From assembly GCF_040932035.1 (NCBI RefSeq), contig NZ_JBFRBB010000002.1, forward strand, positions 1,178,001 to 1,242,000: a DNA stretch of 64,000 bases. The letters run 5' to 3'. Under the pieces are notes generated by a model, which worked only from the letters and a program-made list of their open reading frames with translations, had not been told where the DNA came from and did not search any database. This document shows, in pieces, positions 18,091 to 25,955 of this stretch. Position 1 is the stretch's first letter. Each line of letters opens with the position of its first letter. Made by a program: the position numbers and the translations under genes. The stretch is from Hoeflea_A sp040932035. GTDB taxonomy: Bacteria > Pseudomonadota > Alphaproteobacteria > Rhizobiales > Rhizobiaceae.

Positions 18091-18869
18091 ACCTCCGCGC
18101 GGTTCTTTTTCTTTCCCGCATTGCGCAATACATGGGCGAAATCAGCGTCATAGAGCGCCGAATCGCGAAACTGCACCTCGCCTAACACCGGTCCGACCAT
18201 GATCAGCGCCGTGCGCGTCAGCTTGGCCTTGCGCACCTCCTGCTTCATTTCGGCCAGCGTCGTGCGGATATAGAGCTCGTCCGGCCATGTCGCCCGATAG
18301 GCGATCACCACCGGACAATCCTCACCGTAATAGGGTGTCAGGGATTCGCGAACATAGTCGAGATTGCGGATGGACAGGTGAATGGCGAGTGTCGCACCCG
18401 ACTGCCCGAGCACTTCAAGCTGCTCGCCTTTCGGCATGGACGACGCTTTCATGCCGGTGCGCGTGATAATGATGGTCTGAGCGATTTCCGGCAGTGTCAG
18501 CTCGGTCTTCAACTTGGCCGCGACACCGGCAAACGCAGGTACGCCCGGCACCACATCATAATCTATTCCAAGCGTATCGAGGCGGCGCATCTGTTCGGCA
18601 ACCGCTCCATAGATCGACGGATCGCCGGAATGGACGCGTGCGACATCCTTGCCTTCCGCATGTGCCTTTTCGATCTCGGCAATGATGAGATCGAGATGCA
18701 TCGGCGCTGTATCCATCACCAGCGCATCTTGGGGCGCTGCCGCTACGATCTCCTGCGGCACAAGCGAGCCGGCATAAAGGCAGACCGGGCAAGTTTCGAC
18801 CAGCCGCAGGCCGCGCACGGTGATGAGGTCGGGAGCACCCGGACCGGCACCAATGAAAAAAACGGTCAT
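18087..18869 (-). CDS. cobM: precorrin-4 C11-methyltransferase
   Basis: CobM (CbiF equivalent) methylates C11 of the ring. The 260-residue class III SAM methyltransferase has FIGAGPGAPDLITVRG, ARVHSGDPSIYGAV and VVPGVPAFAGVAA. It overlaps cobJ by 4 bp and is the last gene of the minus-strand run that begins upstream of cbiX. Confidence 0.95.
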   Translation of the reverse strand: MTVFFIGAGPGAPDLITVRGLRLVETCPVCLYAGSLVPQEIVAAAPQDALVMDTAPMHLDLIIAEIEKAHAEGKDVARVHSGDPSIYGAVAEQMRRLDTLGIDYDVVPGVPAFAGVAAKLKTELTLPEIAQTIIITRTGMKASSMPKGEQLEVLGQSGATLAIHLSIRNLDYVRESLTPYYGEDCPVVIAYRATWPDELYIRTTLAEMKQEVRKAKLTRTALIMVGPVLGEVQFRDSALYDADFAHVLRNAGKKKNRAEV

Positions 18870-20710
18870 TCCGCTGCTTCCTTCCCGTCAATGACAGTAT
18901 CCGATTTGGCCGCATAGCCGCGCGGCGTATAGACCCAGGTTCTGCCGTCGCCCGTCTCAACAGTCCTGCTCTGGGATGAGCCGACGATGACGACGGTCAG
19001 CATATCGACATCGTCGACCTGCAATTCGCCAAGCGGTACGACCCGCACCGTCTCGCCTTCGCGTCCGAGGTTGGTAGCAAGCACAACAGGTGTGTCAGAT
19101 GGACGGTGCTTCAAGAGTTCGTCCCGTGCATAGGCAAGCTGGGTGCGCCGGCGTTTGGAGACCGGATTATAAAAGGCGATGACGAAGTCACCCTCACCCG
19201 CCGCTGTAACGCGCCGCTGAATATCCGGCCAGGGTGTCAGGAGGTCCGACAGGGAGATGGTGCAGAAGTCATGGCCCAGCGGCGCGCCGATGCGGGCAGC
19301 CGCTGCCTGCAATGCCGAGATGCCCGGAGAGACGGCAATCTCGATGCGCCGGCCCGCACCGCTCAGGCCCCGCTCATCAGCGTCTTTGGGGCGGGCCCTG
19401 TCGAGAAGTTCGAATGCGAGTGTGGCCATCGCGTAGATACCCGCATCGCCCGAGCAAACGAGCGAAACGGTCCGCCCATCGCCGGCGAGCTCCATGGCAC
19501 GGTGAACCCGCGCCTCCTCCTTGCCGAGGTCGAAATCATGGCGGGTTTTTCCTTCAGCAAGCCTTCCGAGAAGATCGAGATAGAGCGAATAGCCGACAAG
19601 GTCCGTCGACCGGGATACCATCTCGGAAACTTCTGGAGAACGCCACTTTTCGCTGCCGGGACCGATGCCGACAATGTAAAGCGTTCCGCGCGCACTGCCG
19701 AGAGCGGCTCCATCGACAGGGTGGCTTGCACGTCCGATAGCGCAGGTGGCACGTGGCGATTTGCGCTTGGCGACAGCAAGCGCTCCATCCCTGCCCGCCG
19801 CCGCCAGTGCCGCGCCTTCCGCAACACCATGACAACCGACTTCCGCAAAGACGATGTCGGAGGGGTTTTCAAGTCGGTCCGCCTCCGCTTCCAGCGTCGC
19901 CGCATCGAAGAAGCGCGCCGGCACGCCGAAATGGTCTGCAACGGCGTGGACCGCCGTCTCGTCCGCCTTGAGGTCGATTGAAAACACACCCGCCAGTGCC
20001 ATGGGTGAAAGGCCGGTCTCTGCAAACGTCCGCTCGGCAAGGTCAATCGCCTCACGCGGCTCGGTACCGCGCTCACAGCCAAGCCCCAGACACAGTGTTT
20101 TCGGCGCATAGACAAGCTCAAGGTTACCCGGCTCAACTGCGCAATCCGTCACCACAAGCCTGACGGCACCATCATCGGCAATCGGCAGGTTCGATTGGGA
20201 AATCCACTCGGCAGAACCGGAAAGTGCAGCTTTTCCACCGGCCACCAGCTCGGCCATGACTGCTTTCGCTGTATCCGGATTGACGAGGCAATAGCCTTCC
20301 GGCGGTGCGTCGAGGGCAATACCGAAGCGCAGATCCCCGGCCGTGGTTATTGACGCATGGGTAACCAGTGCCGCTGCGATATCGCGAGCAAGGTCGTTGG
20401 CGCCGTGATGGCCGCCAAGCAGCGGCACGACGCTTTTTCCGTCTTCGGACACGGCAAGCACCGGCGGCTCTGAATATTTGTCCGTCAGATGTGGCGCAAG
20501 CAGGCGGATCAGGGCACCGCTTGCCATCAGGCCGATGATCGGACAGCCGGTTTTGAAGAGGCCGGCGACGTGCGCTGAAACGCTGTCGAACCGGATGTCG
20601 GCTTTGTTCACCCGCGAAGCGGCGCCATGAATCTCACCGCCGACAATGCCGGCGATTCTTTTGGCAACGGGAAGTGCCGCTTCGTTCAATACGATGATTG
20701 CAGGTTTCAT
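18866..20710 (-). CDS. cobJ: CbiG-CobJ fusion: cobalt-precorrin-5A hydrolase / precorrin-3B C17-methyltransferase
   Basis: The ~614-residue protein fuses two activities. The first ~340 residues are CbiG-like: an N-terminal domain with GCPIIGLMASGALIRLLAP and PLLGGHHGANDLARDIA, and a CbiG/CobE C-terminal domain with LGLGCERGTEP. The rest is the CobJ/CbiH ring-contracting methyltransferase (YIVGIGPGSEKWRSPE, LVCSGDAGIYAMA, VSPGISALQAAAARIGAPLGHDFC in parts). CbiG opens the delta-lactone in the cobalt-early route. The ATG at 20710 was chosen because it lies 2 nt after the cobI stop, with AAGGTG upstream. Confidence 0.92.
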   Translation of the reverse strand: MKPAIIVLNEAALPVAKRIAGIVGGEIHGAASRVNKADIRFDSVSAHVAGLFKTGCPIIGLMASGALIRLLAPHLTDKYSEPPVLAVSEDGKSVVPLLGGHHGANDLARDIAAALVTHASITTAGDLRFGIALDAPPEGYCLVNPDTAKAVMAELVAGGKAALSGSAEWISQSNLPIADDGAVRLVVTDCAVEPGNLELVYAPKTLCLGLGCERGTEPREAIDLAERTFAETGLSPMALAGVFSIDLKADETAVHAVADHFGVPARFFDAATLEAEADRLENPSDIVFAEVGCHGVAEGAALAAAGRDGALAVAKRKSPRATCAIGRASHPVDGAALGSARGTLYIVGIGPGSEKWRSPEVSEMVSRSTDLVGYSLYLDLLGRLAEGKTRHDFDLGKEEARVHRAMELAGDGRTVSLVCSGDAGIYAMATLAFELLDRARPKDADERGLSGAGRRIEIAVSPGISALQAAAARIGAPLGHDFCTISLSDLLTPWPDIQRRVTAAGEGDFVIAFYNPVSKRRRTQLAYARDELLKHRPSDTPVVLATNLGREGETVRVVPLGELQVDDVDMLTVVIVGSSQSRTVETGDGRTWVYTPRGYAAKSDTVIDGKEAAE

Positions 20711-20711
20711 C

Positions 20712-21488
20712 TCAGACACCTTGTCCATGCGGCATGATTGAGGGTTCGTCCTCGGTTTCTTCGCCACGCTTTTCGACCGGCAGGCCCGCAACCCAGTTTT
20801 CCGAGCCCTTATAGACGAGGATCATCGAAAAATAGGGCGCGCTGCCATCGGCATCGGCAAGCGGAAGAATTCGCTCCTCTTCCAGCGAAATACGCTCCAG
20901 ATAACCGGAGTTCTCCACGAGGCCGTGGCGTTCGAGCAGCGCCTTGATACGGGCGAAATGGCGGCCGATCTTGATGATCGCAACGGCATCCGCCCCCTCC
21001 AGCTTCCGGGCGATTTCCTGGTCCGCCAACGGCCCCGGAATGACGGTCAGAACATCATTGCGTGCCGCGAGGGGCCGCTTGAGCGCCGCTGCGCCCGCCA
21101 TCATCGAGGAAACGCCCGGAACGATCTCGCAAGGGAACTGCCCGGCGAGCCGCTCATACAGATACATGAAGGAGCCATAGAAAAACGGATCGCCTTCGCA
21201 AAGCACCGCCACATCCAGGCCCTGTTCAAGGAATCGGGCGATGTCCTGCGAGGCCGCGTCGTAGACGGATTGCGCCGGAAAGCGCTCCACCCGCATCGGC
21301 ACGACAATCGGATATTCGACCTTGCCCTCGCCCGGATATTGCGCGGCAATGCTGCGAGCAAAGCTCGGGCCCGTGTCGGGAGCCGGGTAGGCAACCACAG
21401 GACAGGACTGTAATAGCCGGTGGGCTTTCAGCGTCATCAGTTCGGGATCGCCGGGCCCGACGCCAAGGCCGTAAAGCGTACCGGTCAT
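20712..21488 (-). CDS. cobI: precorrin-2 C20-methyltransferase
   Basis: CobI (CbiL equivalent) methylates C20. The ~258-residue SAM methyltransferase has LYGLGVGPGDPELMTLKA, VLCEGDPFFYGSFMYLYERL and EIVPGVSSMMAGAAAL. The ATG at 21488 overlaps the cobL stop as ATGA, which fixes the start. An upstream in-frame ATG at 21518 is less likely. Confidence 0.95.
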   Translation of the reverse strand: MTGTLYGLGVGPGDPELMTLKAHRLLQSCPVVAYPAPDTGPSFARSIAAQYPGEGKVEYPIVVPMRVERFPAQSVYDAASQDIARFLEQGLDVAVLCEGDPFFYGSFMYLYERLAGQFPCEIVPGVSSMMAGAAALKRPLAARNDVLTVIPGPLADQEIARKLEGADAVAIIKIGRHFARIKALLERHGLVENSGYLERISLEEERILPLADADGSAPYFSMILVYKGSENWVAGLPVEKRGEETEDEPSIMPHGQGV

Positions 21489-22741
21489 GGCTGCCTCCAT
21501 GGTTTTTGAATGCTCCACTGCGTCACCGGCATGAACGGTTTCCAGCCGTGAAATCTTCCCACCGGCTCGGCCCGTGAAACGGACAGACGCATCAGCTCGC
21601 CACCATGTTCCGAATGGAGCTGCGACAGCCGCACTTCGTTTTCCAACGTCACCGCATTGGCGACAAGGCGTCCGCCTGGCTTCAAGGCCTTCCAGCAGGT
21701 TTCGAACACCCCGTCTTCGCCAAGACCGCCGCCAATGAAGACGGCATCCGGTGCATCGAGATCCGAAAGAGCTTCCGGTGCCTTGCCGTCGATGATCTTC
21801 AGGCGGGGCGTACCAAGCAGGACAGCATTTTCGGCAATCATCGCCTGCCGGTCGGTCCGCGTTTCAATGGCAACGGCCTTTGCACCACGCGCAGCGCGCA
21901 TCCACTCTATTGAAATAGAGCCGCAGCCGGCGCCGACATCCCACAAAAGCGCCTGCGGGCAGGGCTGCAGGGCCGCGAGCGTAATGGCCCGCACCTCTCG
22001 CTTGGTGAGTTGGCCGTCATGGGCAAAGGCATCGTCCGGCAATCCGGGAACCGGCGCGTGGATCCGCACGCCCTCGCCCGCAACACACTCGATCGCCAAC
22101 ACATTGAAATCGGCAAAGCGCGGCTTGTCGGGATCAAATGCGCCAACGTCATCAGCAGTTGCTTCGACAACACGTTCGGCCTTACCGCCCATATGTTCAA
22201 GCACGGTCAGCTTCGAGCCGCCATAGCCGCGTGCGACGAGGATTTCGGCCACCTCGTGGATTGTCCGCCCCACCGATGTCAAAGACAGAATGCGATTATC
22301 CGGCAGGATGTGCGGCTGCAGGCCGGCAACGGCCCGCCCGTGCAGCGATATGCAGGCAATATCCTGAAGTGCCCAGCCCATACGTGCGGCAGCGAGCGAA
22401 AAGCCCGAGGGCGACGGAATGACCAGCATTTCATCAGCATCGATCATCCGCCGCATCGTCGCACCGATGCCGAAATGCATTGGGTCGCCGGTCGCAAGGA
22501 TCGTGACGGGCGTGCCGCGCCGCTCTTTGAGGAATTCGAGCGTCGGGCCGACGCCCATGGTCCAGGGCACGATTTCACTGTTTTCAAGACCGAGGGCGGC
22601 AAGATCGAGACTGTCGAGAACGCGCTGTGGGGCAACCAGCGTTTTCGCCGTCTTGGCAAGCGTCAGCGCTGGCGGCGTCAGCGAATTGATGCCGTCATCA
22701 CCGATACCGAGAACCGTCAGCCAGGCTTTGTTGCCGCTCAT
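21485..22741 (-). CDS. cobL: precorrin-6Y C5,15-methyltransferase (decarboxylating)
   Basis: CobL methylates C5 and C15 and decarboxylates the C12 acetate. The 418-residue protein joins a CbiE domain (N-terminal, VLGIGDDGINSLTPPAL, ATGDPMHFGIGATM) and a CbiT domain (C-terminal, LLWDVGAGCGSISIEWMR). The start at 22741 overlaps the cobH stop by 4 bp. The open frame extends far upstream into cobH, but that part is out of register with any family. Confidence 0.95.
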   Translation of the reverse strand: MSGNKAWLTVLGIGDDGINSLTPPALTLAKTAKTLVAPQRVLDSLDLAALGLENSEIVPWTMGVGPTLEFLKERRGTPVTILATGDPMHFGIGATMRRMIDADEMLVIPSPSGFSLAAARMGWALQDIACISLHGRAVAGLQPHILPDNRILSLTSVGRTIHEVAEILVARGYGGSKLTVLEHMGGKAERVVEATADDVGAFDPDKPRFADFNVLAIECVAGEGVRIHAPVPGLPDDAFAHDGQLTKREVRAITLAALQPCPQALLWDVGAGCGSISIEWMRAARGAKAVAIETRTDRQAMIAENAVLLGTPRLKIIDGKAPEALSDLDAPDAVFIGGGLGEDGVFETCWKALKPGGRLVANAVTLENEVRLSQLHSEHGGELMRLSVSRAEPVGRFHGWKPFMPVTQWSIQKPWRQP

Positions 22742-23376
22742 GCGCCGAGCCCTCCGGCAATGGCGTTGACCACTGATGCCGCCATGGCACTGCCGCCGCG
22801 GCGTCCGCGAACGGCGACAAACGGCACACCGCGCGGGTCTTCGATCAGCGCATCCTTCGATTCGACCGCGCCGACGAAACCGACAGGAATGCCGATGATC
22901 AGCGCCGGCGGGGCAAGCCCCCTGTCGATCATTTCCAGCAGATGGAAAAGCGCCGTCGGTGCATTGCCGACGACCACAATGCCGCCGGCAATATCGCCCG
23001 CGAGGGTCTCGAACGCCGCTGCCGAACGGGTTGTTCCAAGCTGTTTTGCGAGTGTCGCCGTTGCTTCGTCCGATACGCCGCATTTCACCGGCAGGTCTTT
23101 CGGCAACAGCCGCCGGATGATGCCGTTTCGAACCATTTCGACATCGCAGACAATGGGGCGCTTGCTGCCGATCGCTGCCCTCCCGGCGTCTACGGCATCG
23201 GCGGAAATGACAAGATCATCGACGATATCGACCATGCCGCAGGCATGAATCAACCTGATAGCGACTTCTTCCAAACCATTGGAAAACAGCGATAAATCTG
23301 CTTCACGCCTGATCGTCGCGTAACTCTGTCGATAGATCTCCGCTGGGTCGCGGATATAGTCCGGCGCGGCAGCCAT
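22738..23376 (-). CDS. cobH: precorrin-8X methylmutase
   Basis: CobH (CbiC) moves the C11 methyl group to C12, giving (hydrogeno)byrinate. The 212-residue protein has the catalytic-His block RLIHACGMVDIVDD. It also has IVCDVEMVRNGI and the end block IGIPVGFVGAVESKDAL. It starts 4 nt after the cbiX stop and overlaps cobL by 4 bp. Confidence 0.95.
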   Translation of the reverse strand: MAAAPDYIRDPAEIYRQSYATIRREADLSLFSNGLEEVAIRLIHACGMVDIVDDLVISADAVDAGRAAIGSKRPIVCDVEMVRNGIIRRLLPKDLPVKCGVSDEATATLAKQLGTTRSAAAFETLAGDIAGGIVVVGNAPTALFHLLEMIDRGLAPPALIIGIPVGFVGAVESKDALIEDPRGVPFVAVRGRRGGSAMAASVVNAIAGGLGA

Positions 23377-23380
23377 AAGA

Positions 23381-24505
23381 TCACGGCTTCTTCATCGACA
23401 CCGGCCCGTGCGGATGATCCGCATGGGGATAGGGATGATGGTGATGATCGTGTGCGTGATCGTGGTCATGGTGGTGGCCATGATGATCGTGATCATGCCC
23501 ATGGTCATGGCTGTGATCGTGCAGCGGCGTCCACGGCAGACCGTGTTCCTTGCAGAAGGCCTCGTCCCGGCAGGAGGCATCGCAATCGCCCTCGCACGGG
23601 CAATTCTCAAGCCCGCCACCGATGCCTTCGACATGATGGTGATGGCTTTCCTGGGCAAGGCCCACTTCGGCTTCGAAACCGAGCACCTGCTCGCGGTATT
23701 TGCACATCTGGCAGTTCATCAGCGCCTGCCCTGCCCGCGTTTCCTCCACCCGGTCCTCGAACGTGTCGAGCACGAGATCGTGGTCGTTCAGATACCCGGC
23801 CTTGATGAATTCGATGTCCGGGAATTCCTCCGCCACCTGATCGGTGTAGCTGTAGATTCGCTTGACGAGCACGCCGGTGAAGAGGAAATACGGAAAGACA
23901 ACGATGCGGCGGTAGCCGAGCTTTGCCGCATGGCGCAGGCCCGGCTCAACAAGCGGAAAGGTAACGCCGGAGTAGCAGGTTTCGGCCCAGCCGAAGCCCA
24001 TGCCTTCCCAAAGCATGCGTGTGACCTTGGAAACATTGGAGTTGGCGTCCGGGTCGGAGGCCCCGCGGCCGACAACCATCAGCAGCGTTTCGTGCAGCGG
24101 CACCTCGCCGTTTTCCGCGTTGGCCTGATCGAGCGCCTCCTGAATGCGCGCGCCGGCCGCGCGGATCATTTTGAGATCCACGCCCAGTTCTCGGCCGTAT
24201 TCGATTGCCATGCCGGGATTTTGCACCTGATAGGTATTGAGAACCGTTGGAATGTCGTTCTTGGCGTGACCGGCGGCAAAGAGCATTCCGGGAACGGCCA
24301 GAACACGGGTCACGCCCTGATCGCGCAGCTTGTCGAGGCCGGAATGGATCACCGGGTTGCAGAACTCCAGATAGCCGTATTCGACCGGTGTTTCGGGATA
24401 ACGCTTCTTCAGTCCTTCAGCCACTTTGGCGAATTCGCGCGCAGCATTCTGGTTGCGGCTGCCGTGACCGCACACCATGATGCCGGTATTTTCCTGGGTG
24501 CTCAT
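23381..24505 (-). CDS. cbiX: sirohydrochlorin cobaltochelatase CbiX with His-rich tail
   Basis: CbiX inserts cobalt early, into sirohydrochlorin. The 374-residue protein has two tandem chelatase domains. The first has MVCGHGSRN and the metal-binding GHAKNDIP; the second is around VGRGASDPDANSN and FPYFLFTGVLVKRI. After residue ~260 come an MNCQMCKY Fe-S-type motif and a second Cys group (ENCPCEGDCDASC). The protein ends in a His/Asp tail of more than 45 residues, likely for cobalt or nickel binding. It overlaps the upstream small membrane gene by 4 bp. Confidence 0.92.
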   Translation of the reverse strand: MSTQENTGIMVCGHGSRNQNAAREFAKVAEGLKKRYPETPVEYGYLEFCNPVIHSGLDKLRDQGVTRVLAVPGMLFAAGHAKNDIPTVLNTYQVQNPGMAIEYGRELGVDLKMIRAAGARIQEALDQANAENGEVPLHETLLMVVGRGASDPDANSNVSKVTRMLWEGMGFGWAETCYSGVTFPLVEPGLRHAAKLGYRRIVVFPYFLFTGVLVKRIYSYTDQVAEEFPDIEFIKAGYLNDHDLVLDTFEDRVEETRAGQALMNCQMCKYREQVLGFEAEVGLAQESHHHHVEGIGGGLENCPCEGDCDASCRDEAFCKEHGLPWTPLHDHSHDHGHDHDHHGHHHDHDHAHDHHHHPYPHADHPHGPVSMKKP

Positions 24506-24741
24506 GCTGCCGCGCCTTCTGCCTGCTCTTCCGATTCGGCATCAGCAGACTGTTCGTCGTCTGCCTTGTCCTTGCGCTTGCCGGCCTTTGCTGCGAGCGC
24601 CGCAAGCGCAGCTGCGCCAAGTGTTGCGGCGATGCCGACCCAATGGGCGTGGCCTGCCAGTTCGCCGACATGGCCGCCATGCGCATGCGCCGCGGACGCG
24701 GAACAAAGAAATGCTGTCAAAACACAGAAGCTGCGTGTCAT
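24502..24741 (-). CDS. small His-containing membrane protein ahead of cbiX (DUF6732-like)
   Basis: The ~79-residue protein has a clear signal peptide (MTRSFCVLTAFLCSASAAHA). A HGGHVGELAGHAHW segment rich in His, one hydrophobic helix and an acidic C-terminus follow. Small proteins of this layout occur beside cobalamin genes in other alphaproteobacteria and are, I believe, filed as DUF6732. A metal-delivery role for CbiX is plausible but unproven. The start at 24741 gives the best signal peptide; 24768 is the alternative. It is the first gene of the cbiX-cobH-L-I-J-M operon. Confidence 0.7.
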   Translation of the reverse strand: MTRSFCVLTAFLCSASAAHAHGGHVGELAGHAHWVGIAATLGAAALAALAAKAGKRKDKADDEQSADAESEEQAEGAAA

Positions 24742-25176
24742 CTGAGGTACCCCGCTGGCATTTGTCATGCACGAAACGCCGCGGCGGACAATGTCCTCCG
24801 TACCGGTCTGGACAGCTCCGGAATTGAACCCCCTGATTGGGTCGGTCGCACCGGAATTTCTCTCAGCCCGCTATAATCGGGCGCCGTCTCACGCTGCAAT
24901 TGTTGTAGGCAATGTGCCTGATGGCGTCAAACACAAACGCGGCGGAATCGACGTCATACGCGACACAGCGCCAAATCCGGACTGACCCGATCCCGGAACG
25001 GTTCAGGACATGCCATGATTTCCATCTGAATCAGAATCTCTTCGAGAAACAGAAGAGGCAATGATACCAATGGAAACCAGGCCGATCGTGCGCTAACAAT
25101 CAATTCGGACCCGTCAGATAGGTCCGCTTACTTTATTCCAGACAATGCTCGGGACGCGGCTGTGAGGAGGGTCTAG
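24742..25176. other. intergenic region with repeat copy 1
   Basis: This 435-bp region separates the cbiX operon from a GNAT gene on the other strand. It carries one copy of the 137-bp repeat (24851-24987). I searched it for a cobalamin riboswitch B12 box on the minus strand and found none, although it precedes a large cobalamin operon. Nothing else stands out. Confidence 0.6.
24851..24987. repeat. 137-bp intergenic repeat, copy 1
   Basis: The stretch from CCGGAATTTCTCTCAG to ATCCGGACTGACC recurs at 25698-25834 in the same orientation and at the same length, with 11 mismatches that I count by eye (~92% identity). The ends are partly inverted (CCGGAATTT at one end, CCGGATTT as reverse complement at the other). 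GGCGC segments inside are also inverted, so it can fold into a long imperfect hairpin. It has no coding potential. It resembles a palindromic RIME/MITE-like intergenic element. Confidence 0.8.
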
Positions 25177-25671
25177 ATGCAGGAATTGCGAACTGATCGA
25201 CTTCTTCTGAGACAATGGAGATCAGAAGACATCGAGCCTTATATTCGTTTCTTCTCAGATCAGGACAGATGCCGGTATTTCGGCGGAATGAAGAATGCCG
25301 ATGACGCATGGCGGCACATGGCTCTGCAGGTTGGGCACTGGCATTTGAACGGTTTTGGATACTGGGCTGTCGAAGAAATCGGCAGCGGAACATTTGTTGG
25401 ATGTGTTGGACTTTGGAGATCTCCGGATTGGCCCGAATTGGAATTGGGCTATTGGATTGATGATCGGCGGCAACGGCAAGGTTTTGCGGAAGAGGCGGCC
25501 GGGGAGTGCATCAGGTATGCACGCGAAACGCTCAAGTCACCGTCGCTGGTAAGTTACATAGACCCTTCCAATAATCCTTCTCAAAAACTGGCTGTGAAGC
25601 TTGGCGCCAAATACGAGCAAACAATAGAGTTGGTGGAGCAAGGACCACACATGGTTTACCGTCATTTTTGA
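25177..25671 (+). CDS. GNAT-family N-acetyltransferase (RimJ/RimL type)
   Basis: The 164-residue protein begins LRTDRLLLRQWRSEDIEPY, the usual opening of RimJ/RimL-like acetyltransferases. It contains the acetyl-CoA loop region ELGYWIDDRRQRQGFAEEAA and ends with the NNPSQKLAVKLGAKYE block. AGGAGG lies just upstream of the ATG. The substrate is unknown. It lies between two copies of a 137-bp repeat, and by eye is less GC-rich than the flanking cob genes. The gene may have been acquired or moved. Confidence 0.9.
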   Translation: MQELRTDRLLLRQWRSEDIEPYIRFFSDQDRCRYFGGMKNADDAWRHMALQVGHWHLNGFGYWAVEEIGSGTFVGCVGLWRSPDWPELELGYWIDDRRQRQGFAEEAAGECIRYARETLKSPSLVSYIDPSNNPSQKLAVKLGAKYEQTIELVEQGPHMVYRHF

Positions 25672-25697
25672 CGATCTTGATGCTTGTCGTAGTGTAT

Positions 25698-25834
25698 CCG
25701 GAATTTCTCTCAGCCCGCTATAATCGGGCGCCGTCTCACGTTGCAACTGTTGTGGGCAGTGCACCTGATGACGTCAAACACAAACCCAGCGGAATTGACG
25801 TCATACGCGACACCGCGCCAAATCCGGACTGACC
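25698..25834. repeat. 137-bp intergenic repeat, copy 2
   Basis: Second direct copy of the element at 24851-24987, starting 27 bp after the GNAT stop. It is identical over the first 43 bp and the last ~18 bp, with scattered transitions in between. Confidence 0.8.
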
Positions 25835-25865
25835 GGGCCTCCAGTCCGATCAGGGAAGGTAGCAC

Positions 25866-25895
25866 GTCGACTTCGGGCCCGGAGTCGACTTCGGG
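25866..25895. repeat. 12-bp direct repeat before the MFS gene
   Basis: GTCGACTTCGGG occurs at 25866-25877 and again at 25884-25895, separated by 6 bp, about 60-90 bp upstream of the MFS start. It may be a regulator site or slippage product. Confidence 0.5.
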
Positions 25896-25955
25896 TTGCA
25901 ACTATGCCATGTGAATGATGCGAACATCCCGTCAGTTTTAATCTCTGTTTTCAAC

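Noticed and set aside
23400..23530. Tandem-repeat or CRISPR-like short repeats (many ATG/GTG-rich triplets)
   Set aside because: The repetitive DNA is simply the code for the His/Asp-rich C-terminus of CbiX on the minus strand. There are no spaced identical repeats.
24742..25176. Cobalamin riboswitch before the cbiX operon
   Set aside because: I searched the region by eye for the B12 box and the conserved core blocks on the minus strand and found neither.
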